A stretch of DNA of 64,000 bases. Origin: Brugia malayi (taxonomy: Eukaryota > Nematoda > Chromadorea > Rhabditida > Onchocercidae). The stretch's first letter is position 1. Every line of letters begins with the position of its first letter. The position numbers were made by a program, and so were the translations under genes. Where the stretch lies: contig NW_025062477.1 of assembly GCF_000002995.4 (NCBI RefSeq), positions 12,878,696 through 12,942,695 on the forward strand. The letters run 5' to 3'. A model generated the notes under the pieces. It saw only the letters and a program-made list of their open reading frames with translations. It did not search any database and had not been told where the DNA came from. Shown here one piece after another: positions 12,600 through 25,660 of the stretch.

Positions 12600-14600
12600 C
12601 CGTATAAAAAGAGGTAAATATATAAACGGGAGAAAAGCTGACTATCTGTAAAAATGATTTTTAACAAGGTGATAGAAGGATAATTTGAGAGATGATAGTA
12701 AAATTAAATGTAACAGAAATATTATGGATGAAATAACATTTAATGTATTATATTGTTAGAAATGATAGAAATCTTCAAGTATGAAATGAAAATTTGTTTA
12801 ATTTTATGAAATTAAATCGACTTCCATCATTTATACCAAAATAAATTGACTTGTAATAAGTATTTATTTATAAAATCAAATTACAGGGTTTATAAAGAAA
12901 CAAATCTGAACGCTAAATAGATGTTATACTTAATATAAACAATTAATTAATTAATTAACTAAAAATATCGAAGGTTAACTTAAGCTTTTTTATTTTTAGA
13001 AATTATGACTAATACTACTATCTATAAACTAACTTTGTTTGTTTGTTTTTTTTTTTTTTTTTTTTTAATTTACATATGAAAAATTGAAACAAAATTAGAC
13101 GTAGACCACAAAAGTTAAATATTTCGAAAAGTCCTGAAAATCCTAGTTATTTGCAAGCAATCTATAATAGAATGATAGAAATATGGATAAAATTGCTTGT
13201 GAAAAAGTTTGCAAAATCCAACAATCTTTAATTATTATATTTAAAAATTTTTACTGTCAGTAACTTTTCATGACTGGATAAAATATTTGTGACAGAAACT
13301 TTGCAAGCTAATATTTGGTATCTTATTGCACCATGCATTTCTGTTGTTTATTTCATTTAAAAACGAAATTGATTTAAAAAATAAGTTAGTAATCTTTGAC
13401 TAAAAAATTGTAAAATCGGTATCGATAGTTTCAGAGTCAATTGATCAAAGAAATCAAACAATAAAAATATGAACTACCTGAATGATTATATGGAAGCAAA
13501 ATATTGCTACAAATAAGATTCCTATTCATCATGTAAAATAGCATCAAATCAAAAAAAAAAAAATCAAAAAATTAAAAGTAAGGCAGAAAAAAAGTTCAGT
13601 AAAGATGGAAAATAAACTGATGTATTGGAATTATTAAGCCACTTAGCAAATTCAATATATATTCGAAATTTTAATTTTTAATTATTAATACTAATTCATT
13701 TAAATAATAGCATAATAAAAAACAATTTAGCCAACTAATAAGTGAAATAGGATTGTTAGAAATTGATATCATTAGCTTCATCTATTTTTTTTTTTTTTTT
13801 TTTGAATTGATTTCTTTTTACAAATCTATTCAACAATCTTACAGATCAATTCAACATATGATACATGAAATTTGATAACCTCATTGATTGTCATGTGCGA
13901 TCACATCATCAATTGCGATATATGATTACGTCATTACTAAAAATCAAGGTGAATGATGAAATAATGCATAGTGATTTGACTTCAATATCCTGTAGTGATT
14001 TGAATATGCTATCATCAATGTCATCAATAATGATACACTTTGAGATTACCATGATTTAAATTATGTTTATCAATACTGGGAATTAAAGCATAACTGCATC
14101 CAGATTAATATTATAAACTCAAATAGCTTTGTTGGTAGTAATTTAAAAGATATGAGTTGATAGATATCATACATATCCTATATCACGAGATTTTTGTTCA
14201 TGTCAGTTAGTCAATACTTCACATCCTTCATCTTATAAGCGCGTGTATTTTCTAAAATTATTACAATATAGTCATTGTTTACGTTGTTCATAACTATTTG
14301 TATACTATTAAGAAAATAAGTTTTTCTTTTCTTTTTTTTAATTCAAAACTTATGTTGTTCTAATTTGTACCACTTAATGTATTGAGTTTTCATTATAGAT
14401 GATGGTACCAATTGAAGAATCACTTCACAAAAAGAGTATTCCCTAAATTTAGAGTTTTTTGCGAACTTTAAAATATTTCAATAGTAATCAGTTTAATAAG
14501 AAAAATTTTCAAAAATCACGAAAATGACTTTTTGCTTTAAGTTCTCCCAAAAAATCGAATATTTTCTTAAAATTGAGGTTAAAAAGTTAGCGGTCCCTGA
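12600..14600. other. noncoding AT-rich DNA
   Basis: No supported gene. A short frame at 13865-14059 consists largely of repeated ATCATCAAT-like words and is not convincing. Poly-T runs occur at about 13047-13066 and 13786-13803. Confidence 0.6.
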
Positions 14601-14765
14601 CTAACTAAAAACAATGATTAACAGCACCTCTGCTTCTAATCAATCTCCCCTTTACGCTGCAAAATGCAAACTTGTCAATGTTTAAAAATAGTTACGGAAT
14701 TATTTTGTATGTAACAGCGCAATATCCACAAAAATTAAAGGTGAGCTGTATTGTTGGTGCTTGCG

Positions 14766-14767
14766 TC

Positions 14768-14801
<34 letters not shown>

Positions 14802-14850
14802 CGTATGTATGTATGTACGTACGTACGTGTGTTCGTGTGTATTTGCGTAC
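14766..14850. repeat. GT/GTAT microsatellite
   Basis: A pure GT run followed by GTAT and GTAC tetranucleotides. The cysteine/valine-rich frame across it is an artefact. Confidence 0.9.
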
Positions 14851-15099
14851 TTATGCATGTTGTGAAGTTTTAGTCGTTGACATTTTTTTCACTTTCATTG
14901 CTTATCTACTATTCTTGAAATTTCTCTTCATCGGAACTTTGATTGCTGGACTGCTATCCGAAAGTTATATTGGAAAGTAGTTTTCAAGTCGGATAAGTGA
15001 ATGTAATATAATTCGCTACAGTCAGCAACTAGAAAATAATGAATTGATTTTTATGTATTTGGAAGTATTCAGTTTTTCTTTTGATATACCTAACTTTAT

Positions 15100-15141
15100 T
15101 TGTATACACTTATTTTTATTTTGTATACACTTATTTTTATT
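15100..15141. repeat. 21-bp tandem duplication
   Basis: The 21-base unit at 15100-15120, beginning TTGTATACAC, is repeated exactly at 15121-15141. It is a recent local duplication in noncoding DNA. Confidence 0.95.
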
Positions 15142-15272
15142 TCGATAAACTGTAAACACAAGGCGACAAACAGATATAGATGCGTGCACAAACGTACATA
15201 TACCTAGAAAGGAATAACACGCACACACATAGTAGGGCCCAAGATGATAATATACAGAAGACAGAAAACCAA

Positions 15273-15620
15273 ATGTTGTTGGATCTTATTTTAATTTTAA
15301 TAGGAATTTTTTCTGTTGATTTCAAGACACAAAGAGTAGAATTTTGGGGAGGATTTTATCGGAAAGGAATAATTTCATTTTTTAAATTCGGACTTGAAGA
15401 TGGTGATGATTGCATCAACAGTGAAATACGACGAAGCATATATGTTGAATGTGAGAAGAATCAACTTAGATTCAAGAAAATAGGGAGCCGAATCAACAAA
15501 CTGATTGAATTGAATGGTTTACGAATGGTATCATTATCATCTCCTCCCCCTATACCTATTTGGCCACATAGATTTGTCGATCAAAATAAGAAACGAATGG
15601 TTACGCCTTCAAGTTTGTAA
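15273..15620 (+). CDS. uncertain small ORF with signal-like N-terminus
   Basis: An open frame of 115 codons from the ATG at 15273, about 0.5 kb upstream of the ZNRF leader region. The first 14 residues are hydrophobic (MLLDLILILIGIFS) and resemble a signal peptide. The rest is mixed and polar with two cysteines and a proline cluster (SSPPPIP). The frame runs further upstream through CA-rich DNA to 15180, which argues against that upstream part. No family was recognised and no convincing acceptor, spliced-leader site or poly(A) signal could be assigned. It may be a real small secreted protein or a chance frame in 5' flanking DNA. Confidence 0.25.
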   Translation: MLLDLILILIGIFSVDFKTQRVEFWGGFYRKGIISFFKFGLEDGDDCINSEIRRSIYVECEKNQLRFKKIGSRINKLIELNGLRMVSLSSPPPIPIWPHRFVDQNKKRMVTPSSL

Positions 15621-16150
15621 TTTTGTTAATTTTCGAAAAAAAAAAAACGACTAAATTACTTCTCGGTATGGCATCATATTATGTTTTAGCTTTTACGTCT
15701 TGCTTGAAAGTGCTTTCCTTTGTTCCGTCATGTCAGACTTTCTCGTGTGGTTTGAAATTGATTTTCAGAAGTAACATCACTTATTCTTACTCCTTTGAAA
15801 TTGCTTTTAAGAATTGGGAGAAGAATTACTTTCTGTTTTTGTACCACTTCTTATGTCTGATTAAAAATTTATTTGATATAACTTAATATATGTTACTTTT
15901 ACATCAGATTTGGAATTATTCTCTAATAGAGTATTTTTATACGTCTGGTTTTGAAATTACATTCTGATGTTGCGTTATATTAAAATTTTATTTCTGTTTT
16001 ACAATTCTATTTGTCTATTTGCAGATAAATTACAGCGGCGTGTAGGTACGTCGGGTTTGTATATATTCGGCTTGGTTTACTTCGGGTTTTCTTGGAAAGG
16101 AAATTGTATGTTTATGTATATGTGTCTTGATTGATTATCACTAGATCCAA

Positions 16151-19100
16151 TGGGTGGACGCCAATCAGTTCAAACCGATTTACATGTTAGTTTTTGTGAA
16201 TTTCATAGAAATAATTCGCAGATTAATTGGAACTTTGGATTTTTTCCTGTGTCCGGAAATAGATGCATATTAACACAAAGGACGAATCTTTGATAAAGCT
16301 CACAAGATATGTCCTTCCTTAAACAGTTGTTTACTAGATTCTTAAATAGTGACACAAAAATATACTGGAGACAAATATTGTTGATTCGTTTTTTTACGTC
16401 TCTCCTTCAATAATTTTCTCTTTTATCCTTTCAAGTTGACATTTTATAGATTTTATATTAAATTGACTCACTTCTATTAATTTGTGAAGCTTCTATTACA
16501 CTAGAATAAGGTTATAGATTTCTAAATTCAAAGAACGTTGTTAATCATTCAATACATTCAGCGATCACTTAGGTCCGAAAAGTCGTGATTCATTCTCTGA
16601 CGAATCACTGATACTGCCTCCTGTTCCACGTGCTTTCTTGTGAGATTAAACAAAGTGCGTTTCTATGGAGTGCGAAAATCATAATGTTGCTATTAGATAA
16701 GGGCATCACGTGCGTCAGTGTCCAGCTGTTGTTGATTTGGCTAGCAACAACAATATCTTTTCATCAAAAGCCTAATATTATCTATTTAAATTACTTTATA
16801 CTGCAAAGATATTTTTCTCCAAAAATGCGTTATTTACAGTGAGTCACGTAATTTTTAAAAGTTTGCACACAAATTTTAGTGTTTTAAATACATATTGTAA
16901 CTATATGCATAGGAGAGCAAATACCTTATTCTGAAGTTGACGAAATTTTGTTTCTCTTTTGAAGCTTTTTTTTCTGATAGCTTTCAAACGTCTATTTCGA
17001 AAACTTTCCTGACCGATCGTAGTAAAGATTAGCATAACTGTCCTGTGGCGGAAATAAATCATTTTCTTTTTTTTTTTTAATAGTTTTGTCATGAATAAGA
17101 CCCATTAGTTTCAAGAGTAGAATAGAATAATTTTTGAATAATTTTTTAGTATCATCCTAGACTTAGTTGTTTATCTGTGTTTTACAGTTGAATTTGTTTT
17201 TACGATGCACGATTTGGTTTTCATTTTCAATTTATTAATTTTAAATTAAGTATGGTGGAATTGGGTCGTTTAATTACACTTTTAAATGAGTAATTGTTTT
17301 GTTTTTCTGTTTTCGTTCACATATAACAAGTGAAAACCTGTTTGTTTGTTTGTTGTTTGTTTTAATTTTGCACTCAAAAATTTTAATTTAGCGTCGACCT
17401 CGATCTAATTCAGTGGCCGATACAACAGCAGTGTCAGCTTCAGCTTCAGCTAATCATCGTAATCCGCATCTGATCACTGGCATTGGTAGTATCAGCAACC
17501 TTAGGGTACTACTAAAATTTTTATATGTTATGTGGAATGCGAAATGTAGACTTGCAACCAACACCATGCATGAGTGTATATGTTTGTGTATTGTGTCGTG
17601 AGGATTTTTTGTTCCTCTTTTAACCATTAACAAGTATAAATATTATTGGAATTTAAGATTAGCAATTGAAGTATGTGGAAACATATTACAAATTCCGAAC
17701 AAGATAGAAAAACTATTAGTATATTTTGCTAGCTAAAACTTATCTGTGGAAGATGAAATCTTACTAAAGTGATTAGTGGTCCGCTTTTTTGTTCAAAATT
17801 CTTTAAACGATTGATATTAGTGTCTTCTCAGGAAATATAACATAACGCTGGTAAGTTTAACATATGCAATTTTACTAAAGTAGCTTTAAAATCACTAATA
17901 TCGCATATTTCATTATTTTCATTTCATGATTCTTTGTTCTGAAAGACTTATCTTTTTGTAGAAAATTCTTAATTGCTATTGGGATACATCGTTATTATCT
18001 CAAGTAACATTGAATGTGTATTTTATTCCAAAAGTTTTATTTCTTAACCGGCATTACATTGTTTTTCGTCATGCATGAATTGTGAGTGTCCAATTAAGTT
18101 TTGCTACAAGAGGCATATTTTCTTTATATCAGAAACCAGGGAGATGTTTTTATTTTAATATTGAAATTGATGAAAGCATTAAGTAAATGTCAGCAGTTTG
18201 CAGGGACGGGTTGACAATGAAAGTACATCGGATTCTGATGAAGATGCACCAGGAACAAGTGTTGCATTACACTCTGGGTCTTCGGTTGATACACGACCAG
18301 TAGGGTTGGTGGTTTCTTGATTTTATATGTGGGGATTTGTCTGGGAGAAAAACCGATGGCTACAGTTTTTTTTATATGCACTTTCTATTTTTAATAATTA
18401 GAATTATTCTTTATAGTATCGAATCTATTACTTTATAAGTTTGTCATTTTCACAATTGCTGTTCATCCGTGAACCTTGAAATTAACTTATGAAAGATAAA
18501 TGGATCCCATAACTAAGAATTTTTCGAATTAAAGAAATTATTCCTTTCCAATCATCTGTAAAATGTTAGTAAAAATTAAAAAATTTCAGATTCTCTGTTT
18601 CACATTTACGAACACATAGAGGCTTACGTGATGCTCCAACACGCCGGTCGATGCCGGTGCTGCAATTTTTGAGTCGTAAGTTTCAACACTTCTTTCTATG
18701 TCTGTCAGAATACAGATTATATTCTTTTTTCATTTTGTCAACTGACATTTAAACTTATATAAGGAAGAACAAGAGAGCAACAGAGGCTGGAAGAGTGAAG
18801 ATTTTCCGTTTTCCTATTATCCAAGTATGGAAGTTCAATATATGAGTTTGAATTTATTATTTGAAAAGAAGGAAGGATAGCTATTATGCTTATTAATGAG
18901 GGGGCAAATGGAGTGTAATTATAGAATAATGGCTTACCGCAATTTTGTTTCCTTTTACTGGTACTACTGAATGCTTCATCCGTTAGTGTTGGTATAACTA
19001 ACCTTTTACTTGGATGTGATAAAAAAAATTATAGGTTGTTTTCATTAAATTCTATTGCTGATTATGAGCTGAACTATTTTACTGTTTTCTGTTCCTGATG

Positions 19101-20979
19101 ACTTTTGTCTTAAATATTAAGCGTCGTAAATGGCGTTAATATCTTTAACGTGAAATAAATAAAGTATTCATAATATATCTTATACATAGCACGAAAAGGA
19201 AAGATATTAATTGATAGGGTAAAATTTTGATGTTAAATGGGCGATTAAAAGTAATGATGAAGTGAGATGCCTAGAAGCGAAGCTGCATTTATCACTTAAT
19301 TTCAGTGTTTATGCTGCAGGTCAAAAAATTTGAATATTTTCATCTTTTTTAGACATATTCCTGGAGACTAAAAATCACTACTTTAGTTCATTTGATGATT
19401 AAAGTAAAGCTTAAACTAATTGATGTCATAATCGATAAAGAAATAAGCAATTTTAAAGAAGTATGAAGTGAATTGAAAAACTGTTCAAAAGAATTATCAT
19501 ACGTGATAGCGCACTGTTTTTGAAAATGGAGTCATTATTTGGTAGTTTTTTTAAAAAAAAAGATTTTTTTTTTTCACTATACGTTTTGAGAGTTCTATTC
19601 TTTTTGAGGAACTAAAAGTTTAATTTAAAAATCCATTGATTTAATTGATTTCTGTGGGATTTATTCTTCATTTCTCTCTCTTTCTTTCTTAATCATTTAA
19701 ATAGAAAAACGAAAATATTTGCAGATTTCAGCTACATTAGCATGTGCAACTTGGTTTTAGAAACCTTGCAACAAAATATCTACTTACAATTTGTCATATA
19801 TTTAGCATTATTGATAATGGATTTATATGTCATAACAAATGAAACTTAAGGATTTCTGAGACTTGAGGATTAAGTGACTTTGTCATTGCAAAACTTATAA
19901 AATATTGTAATGTTCTTGCAGGTTTATCGCAGGATATCAAGTGCCCGATTTGCAAGAAAACGGTACCATCCGATGAAGCTGAAATTCATTTAGTTATGTG
20001 TTTAACACGCCCTAAAATAACATACAATGGTTTGTACTTGTTTACCAGTTTGGTTTCTTTGGTAGATAGGTCTGATTTGATGCTATAAATCTTTCCAAAT
20101 TTAACAGTTTTGCATTTTATTTTAAAGTATCAGTCTTTCATCGATTAAGTGAGAAATTTTAATATTTTACGTTTCATACGGTGACAAAAGTAATTCGTTT
20201 TTGAACTCCAGAAGATGAATTAAGAGAGGACAAGGGAGAATGTTCGATATGTCTCGAAGAAATGTCCAGTGGTGATCGAATTGCGCGTCTCCCATGTTTA
20301 TGTATCTATCATAAAAGGTAATATATTTATTCTTTTTATTTGAAATTAACCATCCTAACTAAGCAGTTGTTTCGCTGTTGGAAGCTGCTAAAAACACAAT
20401 TAACCTATTACCATTAGTGGTAATGACGATATCAAGATGTCGAAAAGATAATAATGATATGATATAGTAGTGACATTCGATCCATTAACTTTATAAAGCA
20501 TTTTACCCAATTTCGTAGTGTTATGGTTCACTCGTTTTAAAATGAAGCGATAACGTCCGAAATTATTTCATATTACTATTTGCGTTTATTCTTTTCTTTT
20601 ATTATTAACTGTTGTTAGTGTCTCTAAGCTGTAGGTATTGTTTAGTTAATGTTTTTTATTTTTTGAAATCAAAATTATGAATGAATAAGCAGCTTACGAT
20701 CCGTTTTTTTTTTTTTTTTTTCTGGGGGAGAGGAGGGAGGTGGAGGATGGGGTTAATTAGCAATCTGCCCTAAAATTATCGGAAGATGGTTTCTGCTCTT
20801 GATAATAAGATCATTTTTTACATTTTTTTTTCTACAATTGGCTTAGTTCCATGTTTACATCTGTTCGATTTCTTTTTTGTCTTTTTTTAAATGATGATTA
20901 GTACCATTTTTCTTTCAGCTGTATCGATGAATGGTTTACACGCAAGAATTGTTGTCCTGAGCATCCAGGTTATGACTAA
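16151..20979 (+). CDS. ZNRF1/2-type RING E3 ubiquitin ligase
   Basis: Seven exons: 16151-16186, 17392-17505, 18204-18299, 18591-18675, 19922-20029, 20212-20317, 20919-20979. They join in consistent phase to 201 aa, slightly shorter than human ZNRF1/2. The start MGGRQS fits N-myristoylation (Gly2), which in this family anchors the ligase to endosomal, lysosomal or plasma membranes. A serine/threonine-rich linker follows. Then comes the ZNRF zinc finger (C118, C121, H133, C137 in KCPICKK..HLVMC) and a C-terminal RING (C157, C160, C175, H180, C183, C194, H197) reading GECSICLEE..LPCLCIYHKSC..CPEH. The final zinc ligand is His in CPEH, as I recall for ZNRF proteins. By family knowledge it transfers ubiquitin from an E2 to membrane substrates. 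The exon 3 donor is the least certain: a GTGGTT a few codons downstream also keeps the frame. A possible poly(A) signal lies at 21379-21384. Confidence 0.93.
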
Positions 20980-21097
20980 TACGGAATGTTTTTCTTTTTC
21001 ATTACTCATCCATATTTTCTCTTTCATATCTTCAATTGAAAAGGAAGCGTAATTTTCAGATGGAAAAAATGAAAACCGACACAATTCGTAAGATAAT

Positions 21098-21130
<33 letters not shown>

Positions 21131-21200
21131 CCGTGTATGTCTATGTGTATGTGTATGTGTATGTGTGTGTGTATATATATATATTTATGTATGTATATGT
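21098..21200. repeat. GT/TATG/TA microsatellite
   Basis: Composite dinucleotide and tetranucleotide repeat downstream of the ZNRF coding region, inside its probable 3' UTR. It generates cysteine/valine-rich open frames on both strands that are not genes. Confidence 0.9.
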
Positions 21201-21399
21201 GCATCTGTGCAGATCTTTTATATGATTGGAATCTCATCTCCTTGGTTTTTTACAAAATTCTTTCCTTTTTTAAATCCCCTTTGGATGTTTTTGTTATTTT
21301 ATTCAGTGCTTTATGAATTGAACACAAAATTTATTGAAGAGGAAGAGCTGTGGGCTATTTTTATATGTCCGTGCAGGGAATAAAATTTTACTAGAAAGC

Positions 21400-23101
21400 T
21401 ATAATTGGTTTCAATTTGATTAATTAGTATTGGATTTGATGTAACATGTTCAGACGTATAGCTTTTCAATATATATAAGCCTGTATGTATGGATATGTGT
21501 TTAAAGCATAAAAACATTAGTTTCCTTTTCCAAAAATCAGAGCAGGGAAATTTAGAAACTTTTTTCTAAGCTACTATCGAACAAAATTGTTGGGTTGAAG
21601 TTTCCTACTGCTTGTTCATAATTCGGATTTTTCATCTAAGCTTTGCTTTCGAAACTAAGGAACCAATTAGAATTGATTAATTCAACTTTGTGGTGTGGTC
21701 ATTTAATCCATCTGAAAATCCGATGCGAGTGATAAAATTTTAAGAACGATTGATTGGTAAAGATTTCACATTAAAAAATGTCAAATAAGGGTTGAACAAG
21801 TAAGCAGATTCTTTTTAGAGAAATATGCAAAATTGCCGAGAAATAAATTAGTGTTAACCTGTGTTTTCTGCTTAGGCTCAAATTTCATCCAATAAATCGT
21901 TTTCTTGCTTGTTGTATTATTCAGCATTTTTTTTTTTTTTTTTGTTATCCATTGACATCCTCTATTTTTATGATGATCTACGTAAAAAAAAAATTGTTTT
22001 TACACCCTTAACTGTTTTTAATCCATTTCCTCCACATTTTATGGTTTCAAGAAAATTTAATACCCACATCTACTTCAATCGTCAGATGTATACATCAACT
22101 CAAAAGGGAAACTGTCAACATTTTTATTGGTTTTTTATACGTCTTAGCTTTAATTTCACACCTTTAACATTTGCTCAATTCGAGTTTATACTTTAGTCCC
22201 GAGATTTTTTCAAGAAATTGATCCTGCTATTATTGTTATATTGAGCAAAGATTTGGCAAAAGAGGGTCGCCGTTTATATTTTTTTTTTTTTAACTAGTTG
22301 GCTGTTTTTTTGTCATGTAACAAAAATGTTCCTCTTTTCAATATTAGGTATTAATAAAGCAGCTATGGAGATCTTTTTCACTGCTGTTAAATTTTACAAA
22401 GTTGATAAGAACTTCTTTTCTAACTTTCTTACGCCTCATCATCAAAGCAAATAATTTGGTTTTACTTAAAGACAAAAATAGTAAAAATAAGAAAAAGTTA
22501 CTGGATTAATTTGCTCGATAAATGCGATGTTTCTATTTATACTCCATTTACAACCATATAATATAATGCATATTGGCTTTATTTATTATTTCTTTCTCAG
22601 TGATTTAATTCATATGTGATCTTTTCTGAAGAATTTAACATGCATTCGATCATTAATACTGTTCTATCCGTTCATTGCAGCATGGATATACATGTACATA
22701 TCATTCGTGGCGATTCATGCATATTGAATTCACCATTTATGATCACATTACGAGTATTTTACCGTCAGATAGCAACTTAAGCATTAATAACACTGCACCT
22801 GTATGCAGAGAAGATACGTTTACATGTTAAGAGAATTTCGCTTGATTAGGATTAGAATTACTCCCTTAAAGTAGATGAGAGTTACTATTACCATCGCTGC
22901 AATCATAATTTTTGACGTTACTTTTTTACACGTTCGAGAACATTTATTTGTATGAGAGTTGTGCATAATTTTAATTATAACGTTTATTCTCCACTGTAAG
23001 TCGTGGTATTTTTCAAACTGTTGTCTCGAACTATGTCGGTCAGCAGTTATATGAAATTGAAATTTTGTTAGCAAAAAAAGAATTACTGAGAACTGGAAAC
23101 T
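21400..23101. other. convergent intergenic region
   Basis: Lies between the 3' ends of the ZNRF gene (+) and RRP7 (-). Only AT-rich sequence, poly-T runs and short chance frames are seen. It must hold the RRP7 3' UTR. Confidence 0.6.
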
Positions 23102-24846
23102 TCACAATGGGCGGAATTTCCTTGCCGCTTTTGCAATTGCCAGCTTTTTCTTGTCTTCAGCAAATTTTCTTCTCAATTCTTCAAGATCTAAAAGAAATGT
23201 GGAGAATTAAGTACCCAATTTTCTAAAATGAAATGTTATTTCAAATCACATCCCCTTCACTTTTGTAAAATTTAGCTTAAAACTGATATCCTAATTTTCA
23301 GAGTCCTCTTTTTTCCTTCTTGTAGCTTCTGCTAGAAAAATGAGATGGAATAACTGATGTTTTCTGCACTGTTTAAAAAAGCGAAAATTTATAACAGAAA
23401 AAGGAAAGACTTACGTCTCAATTTTGACTGTTTCAATTGGAATGAATAGAAAGCGATGCTTTCTTCCTGAAACTTCAACTTATTCATCTAGGATAACAAA
23501 GGTTACCATAAGACTGATTTAATCAAAAATTTCCCCTACTCACCAATTCAGACTGACGTACAGAACAATACTGAATTGCTATCCTTATCAGAAATTGACA
23601 AATTTTCCAACAAAACATTAAACGAACCACGCGCTTTTTCTTCTTTGACAATTTAAGCAAATCCTCCTTGTTCTTCACAACAATAGCGCTCGGTACAGGC
23701 TTGTAATCTAAAAATCATTTTAGTAGACTTACTAAGCTATTTAAACTAGATTTCAGTAATCGAATTTTGGTAAAATAAATCCTGGAATCTCAACAAAATG
23801 TACAAGTAACATACGTGATTTTGTAACAGTTATCCATCCATCCTCATCTGGAACATTAGCCATCTTCTTCGCTTTCCGTTTTTCCTGAAACGTTACAAAT
23901 GAGATGGACATTTCTTAACATAATACTTACATATGAAAAATTAAAAAAAACCTGAATGCATTAGAAAATTACGTTACATAAATGCTCAATTTTGTATATA
24001 TGACATACTTCCAGAATCTTGGTGTCATGCTTTTCAATGTACGAATTCACACTTTCCTGTAATTGTGCCATTGTTCGGAAGGAATTGTGATATTCATCGC
24101 ACGATTCTACAAACAAATAATAACAATGAAATATGAATTTAAACCTGTCATCCTTCATCGACGATAATTGGCATTAAACAATAAATAATCGTTGACATTG
24201 CATAATAGATTTGTGAACAAAAGTGAAATAATATGAAGTTGGTGGGCAACAAAAAAAGTGCTATGAAATTTCGCGAATTAAAATTACTTGTTGCTCCATT
24301 TTGTGTCAGTTTAATATCGATATTGCTTAAAGAAAGGAATGGAATATTATCACAATTCTGTAGCGCTTGTTCAACAGCAGTTTCCGTTTTCAAACGAGCA
24401 GATGCCGTGTAAAAACCCTGAACAATAAAAATACATAAAGTATACAGTAGGAAAATTAGTAATAAAAATTATAAAAGGATAAAATACACAGCAGGAAAAG
24501 AAAGAATACCTCCGTAATCTTATCACTGGCCGCTGTACCACGTTGTGCAATTATTTCTTCCGGTCTACCAGAACCGAGTTCAGCCAAAATTCGTCCTAAT
24601 GCAATCTACAGTTCCATTATTTTTTGGAAAATCTTTTCTCATTGTCAACTTTTTCAATTCTATTTAAGAACAAAAATTTTCAGCATCTTTTGGAGCTCTT
24701 TTTCATCTTTTGGAAAATTTTTACACTTACCGGAGTGATATATGGAGGTATATTGGTAATAATTAATGAAAACTGGTTTGTAGGATCTTTCTTTAAAAAC
24801 AGATGCCTTTCTGAATTGAATTTTTCATTGATTCCATAGCGCAACG
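23102..24846 (-). CDS. rrp-7: pre-rRNA processing protein RRP7 (5' end missing)
   Basis: Nine exons, 5' to 3': 24846-24731, 24605-24510, 24417-24288, 24106-24009, 23884-23815, 23707-23631, 23570-23544, 23487-23415, 23187-23102. They encode 257 residues plus an unresolved N-terminus; human RRP7A has 280. Key matches are the RRM start (LIITNIPPYITP), GFYTASARLKTETA later in the RRM, the VPDEDGW motif before a basic lysine run (KKKKR), and the C-terminal RRP7 domain ending LEELRRKFAEDKKKL..ARKFRPL. By family knowledge the protein is nucleolar and acts in small-subunit (18S) ribosome assembly. The first visible exon starts in phase 1 after TTTTATAG with no in-frame ATG, so at least one short upstream exon exists. 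A stretch near 25068-25130 (frame KKVPERSSGF) is a weak candidate. The 60-base gap 23571-23630 is stop-free and could be retained, joining exons 6 and 7. Confidence 0.9.
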
Positions 24847-24927
24847 CTATAAAAAGTACAGTCTATTGTATCCGTTATCAGCGAATGCCTAATTACTAAT
24901 TTCAATAAAACAGACAAAGCATAAACT

Positions 24928-24947
24928 TATATAATATATATTATATA
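24928..24947. repeat. 20-bp perfect AT palindrome
   Basis: A self-complementary AT-only 20-mer upstream of the first visible RRP7 exon. It is probably a chance product of AT-rich DNA. Confidence 0.8.
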
Positions 24948-25660
24948 TAGATAAATGCTTTGCTGAGAAGTTTGACCAATCTTTATTTTATCGAGATGAA
25001 GATTATCGTCGACCGGAGTTACTGAACAATATTAGAAAGTTTGAAAAAGTAGTTGTAGGAAGGCAGTGAATGCCAGATTGCCCAAAAAACCACTTGAACG
25101 CTCAGGTACTTTCTTTTCAACTTTTTTTTTAAATACTCAATATAGAGAAAAAACAAAAAGAATTTTATAAAACTTCTAAAATCAAAAAACATACCTTGGT
25201 GGAATGTGAAATAAAGTACAAATTACTTAAAAGACAACAGGGAAATCTACTTTTTTTCTAACTACGGGTACAAAACAAAATAGAAGAATGTCAGACGGAA
25301 ATATCAAAAATTATCAAACAGTATTTTGGTAATTAATGCTACCGTAAATTAATTACGGTATATTTAATATGATCAATAATAATAAGTTCTGAGATGTTTT
25401 TGATTTTAGAAGTTCTTAATTATTTAAACATTCCAATAGCTTTATCTGGTAGATAATTCACACTTCTTCCCTCACTTACTTTCACTTCATTTCTTCCATT
25501 TTTTGGTAACGAATAAATGACAAGCCTTATTTAATCTTGTACAAAATTTTGCCCGATTTTAGAGTTTAAGTTACTTTTTATTAGGAATACCCATGGTATA
25601 GAAGAATTGTTCGAATACTGCATGTTCAATCGTAACTTTTGACTTTCTTCAAAAATGAAG

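Noticed and set aside
13865..14059. 64-codon plus-strand frame
   Set aside because: Built largely from repeated ATCATCAAT/GATTACGTCAT-like words; no supporting features.
15623..15886. 87-codon plus-strand frame
   Set aside because: T-rich, Phe/Leu/Cys-heavy composition typical of chance frames, with no splice support.
16630..16842. 70-codon frame in ZNRF intron 1
   Set aside because: It lies wholly inside an intron of a well-supported gene and has no splice support of its own.
20887..21383. Cys/Val- and His/Tyr-rich frames on both strands
   Set aside because: Caused by the GT/TATG microsatellite in the ZNRF 3' region.
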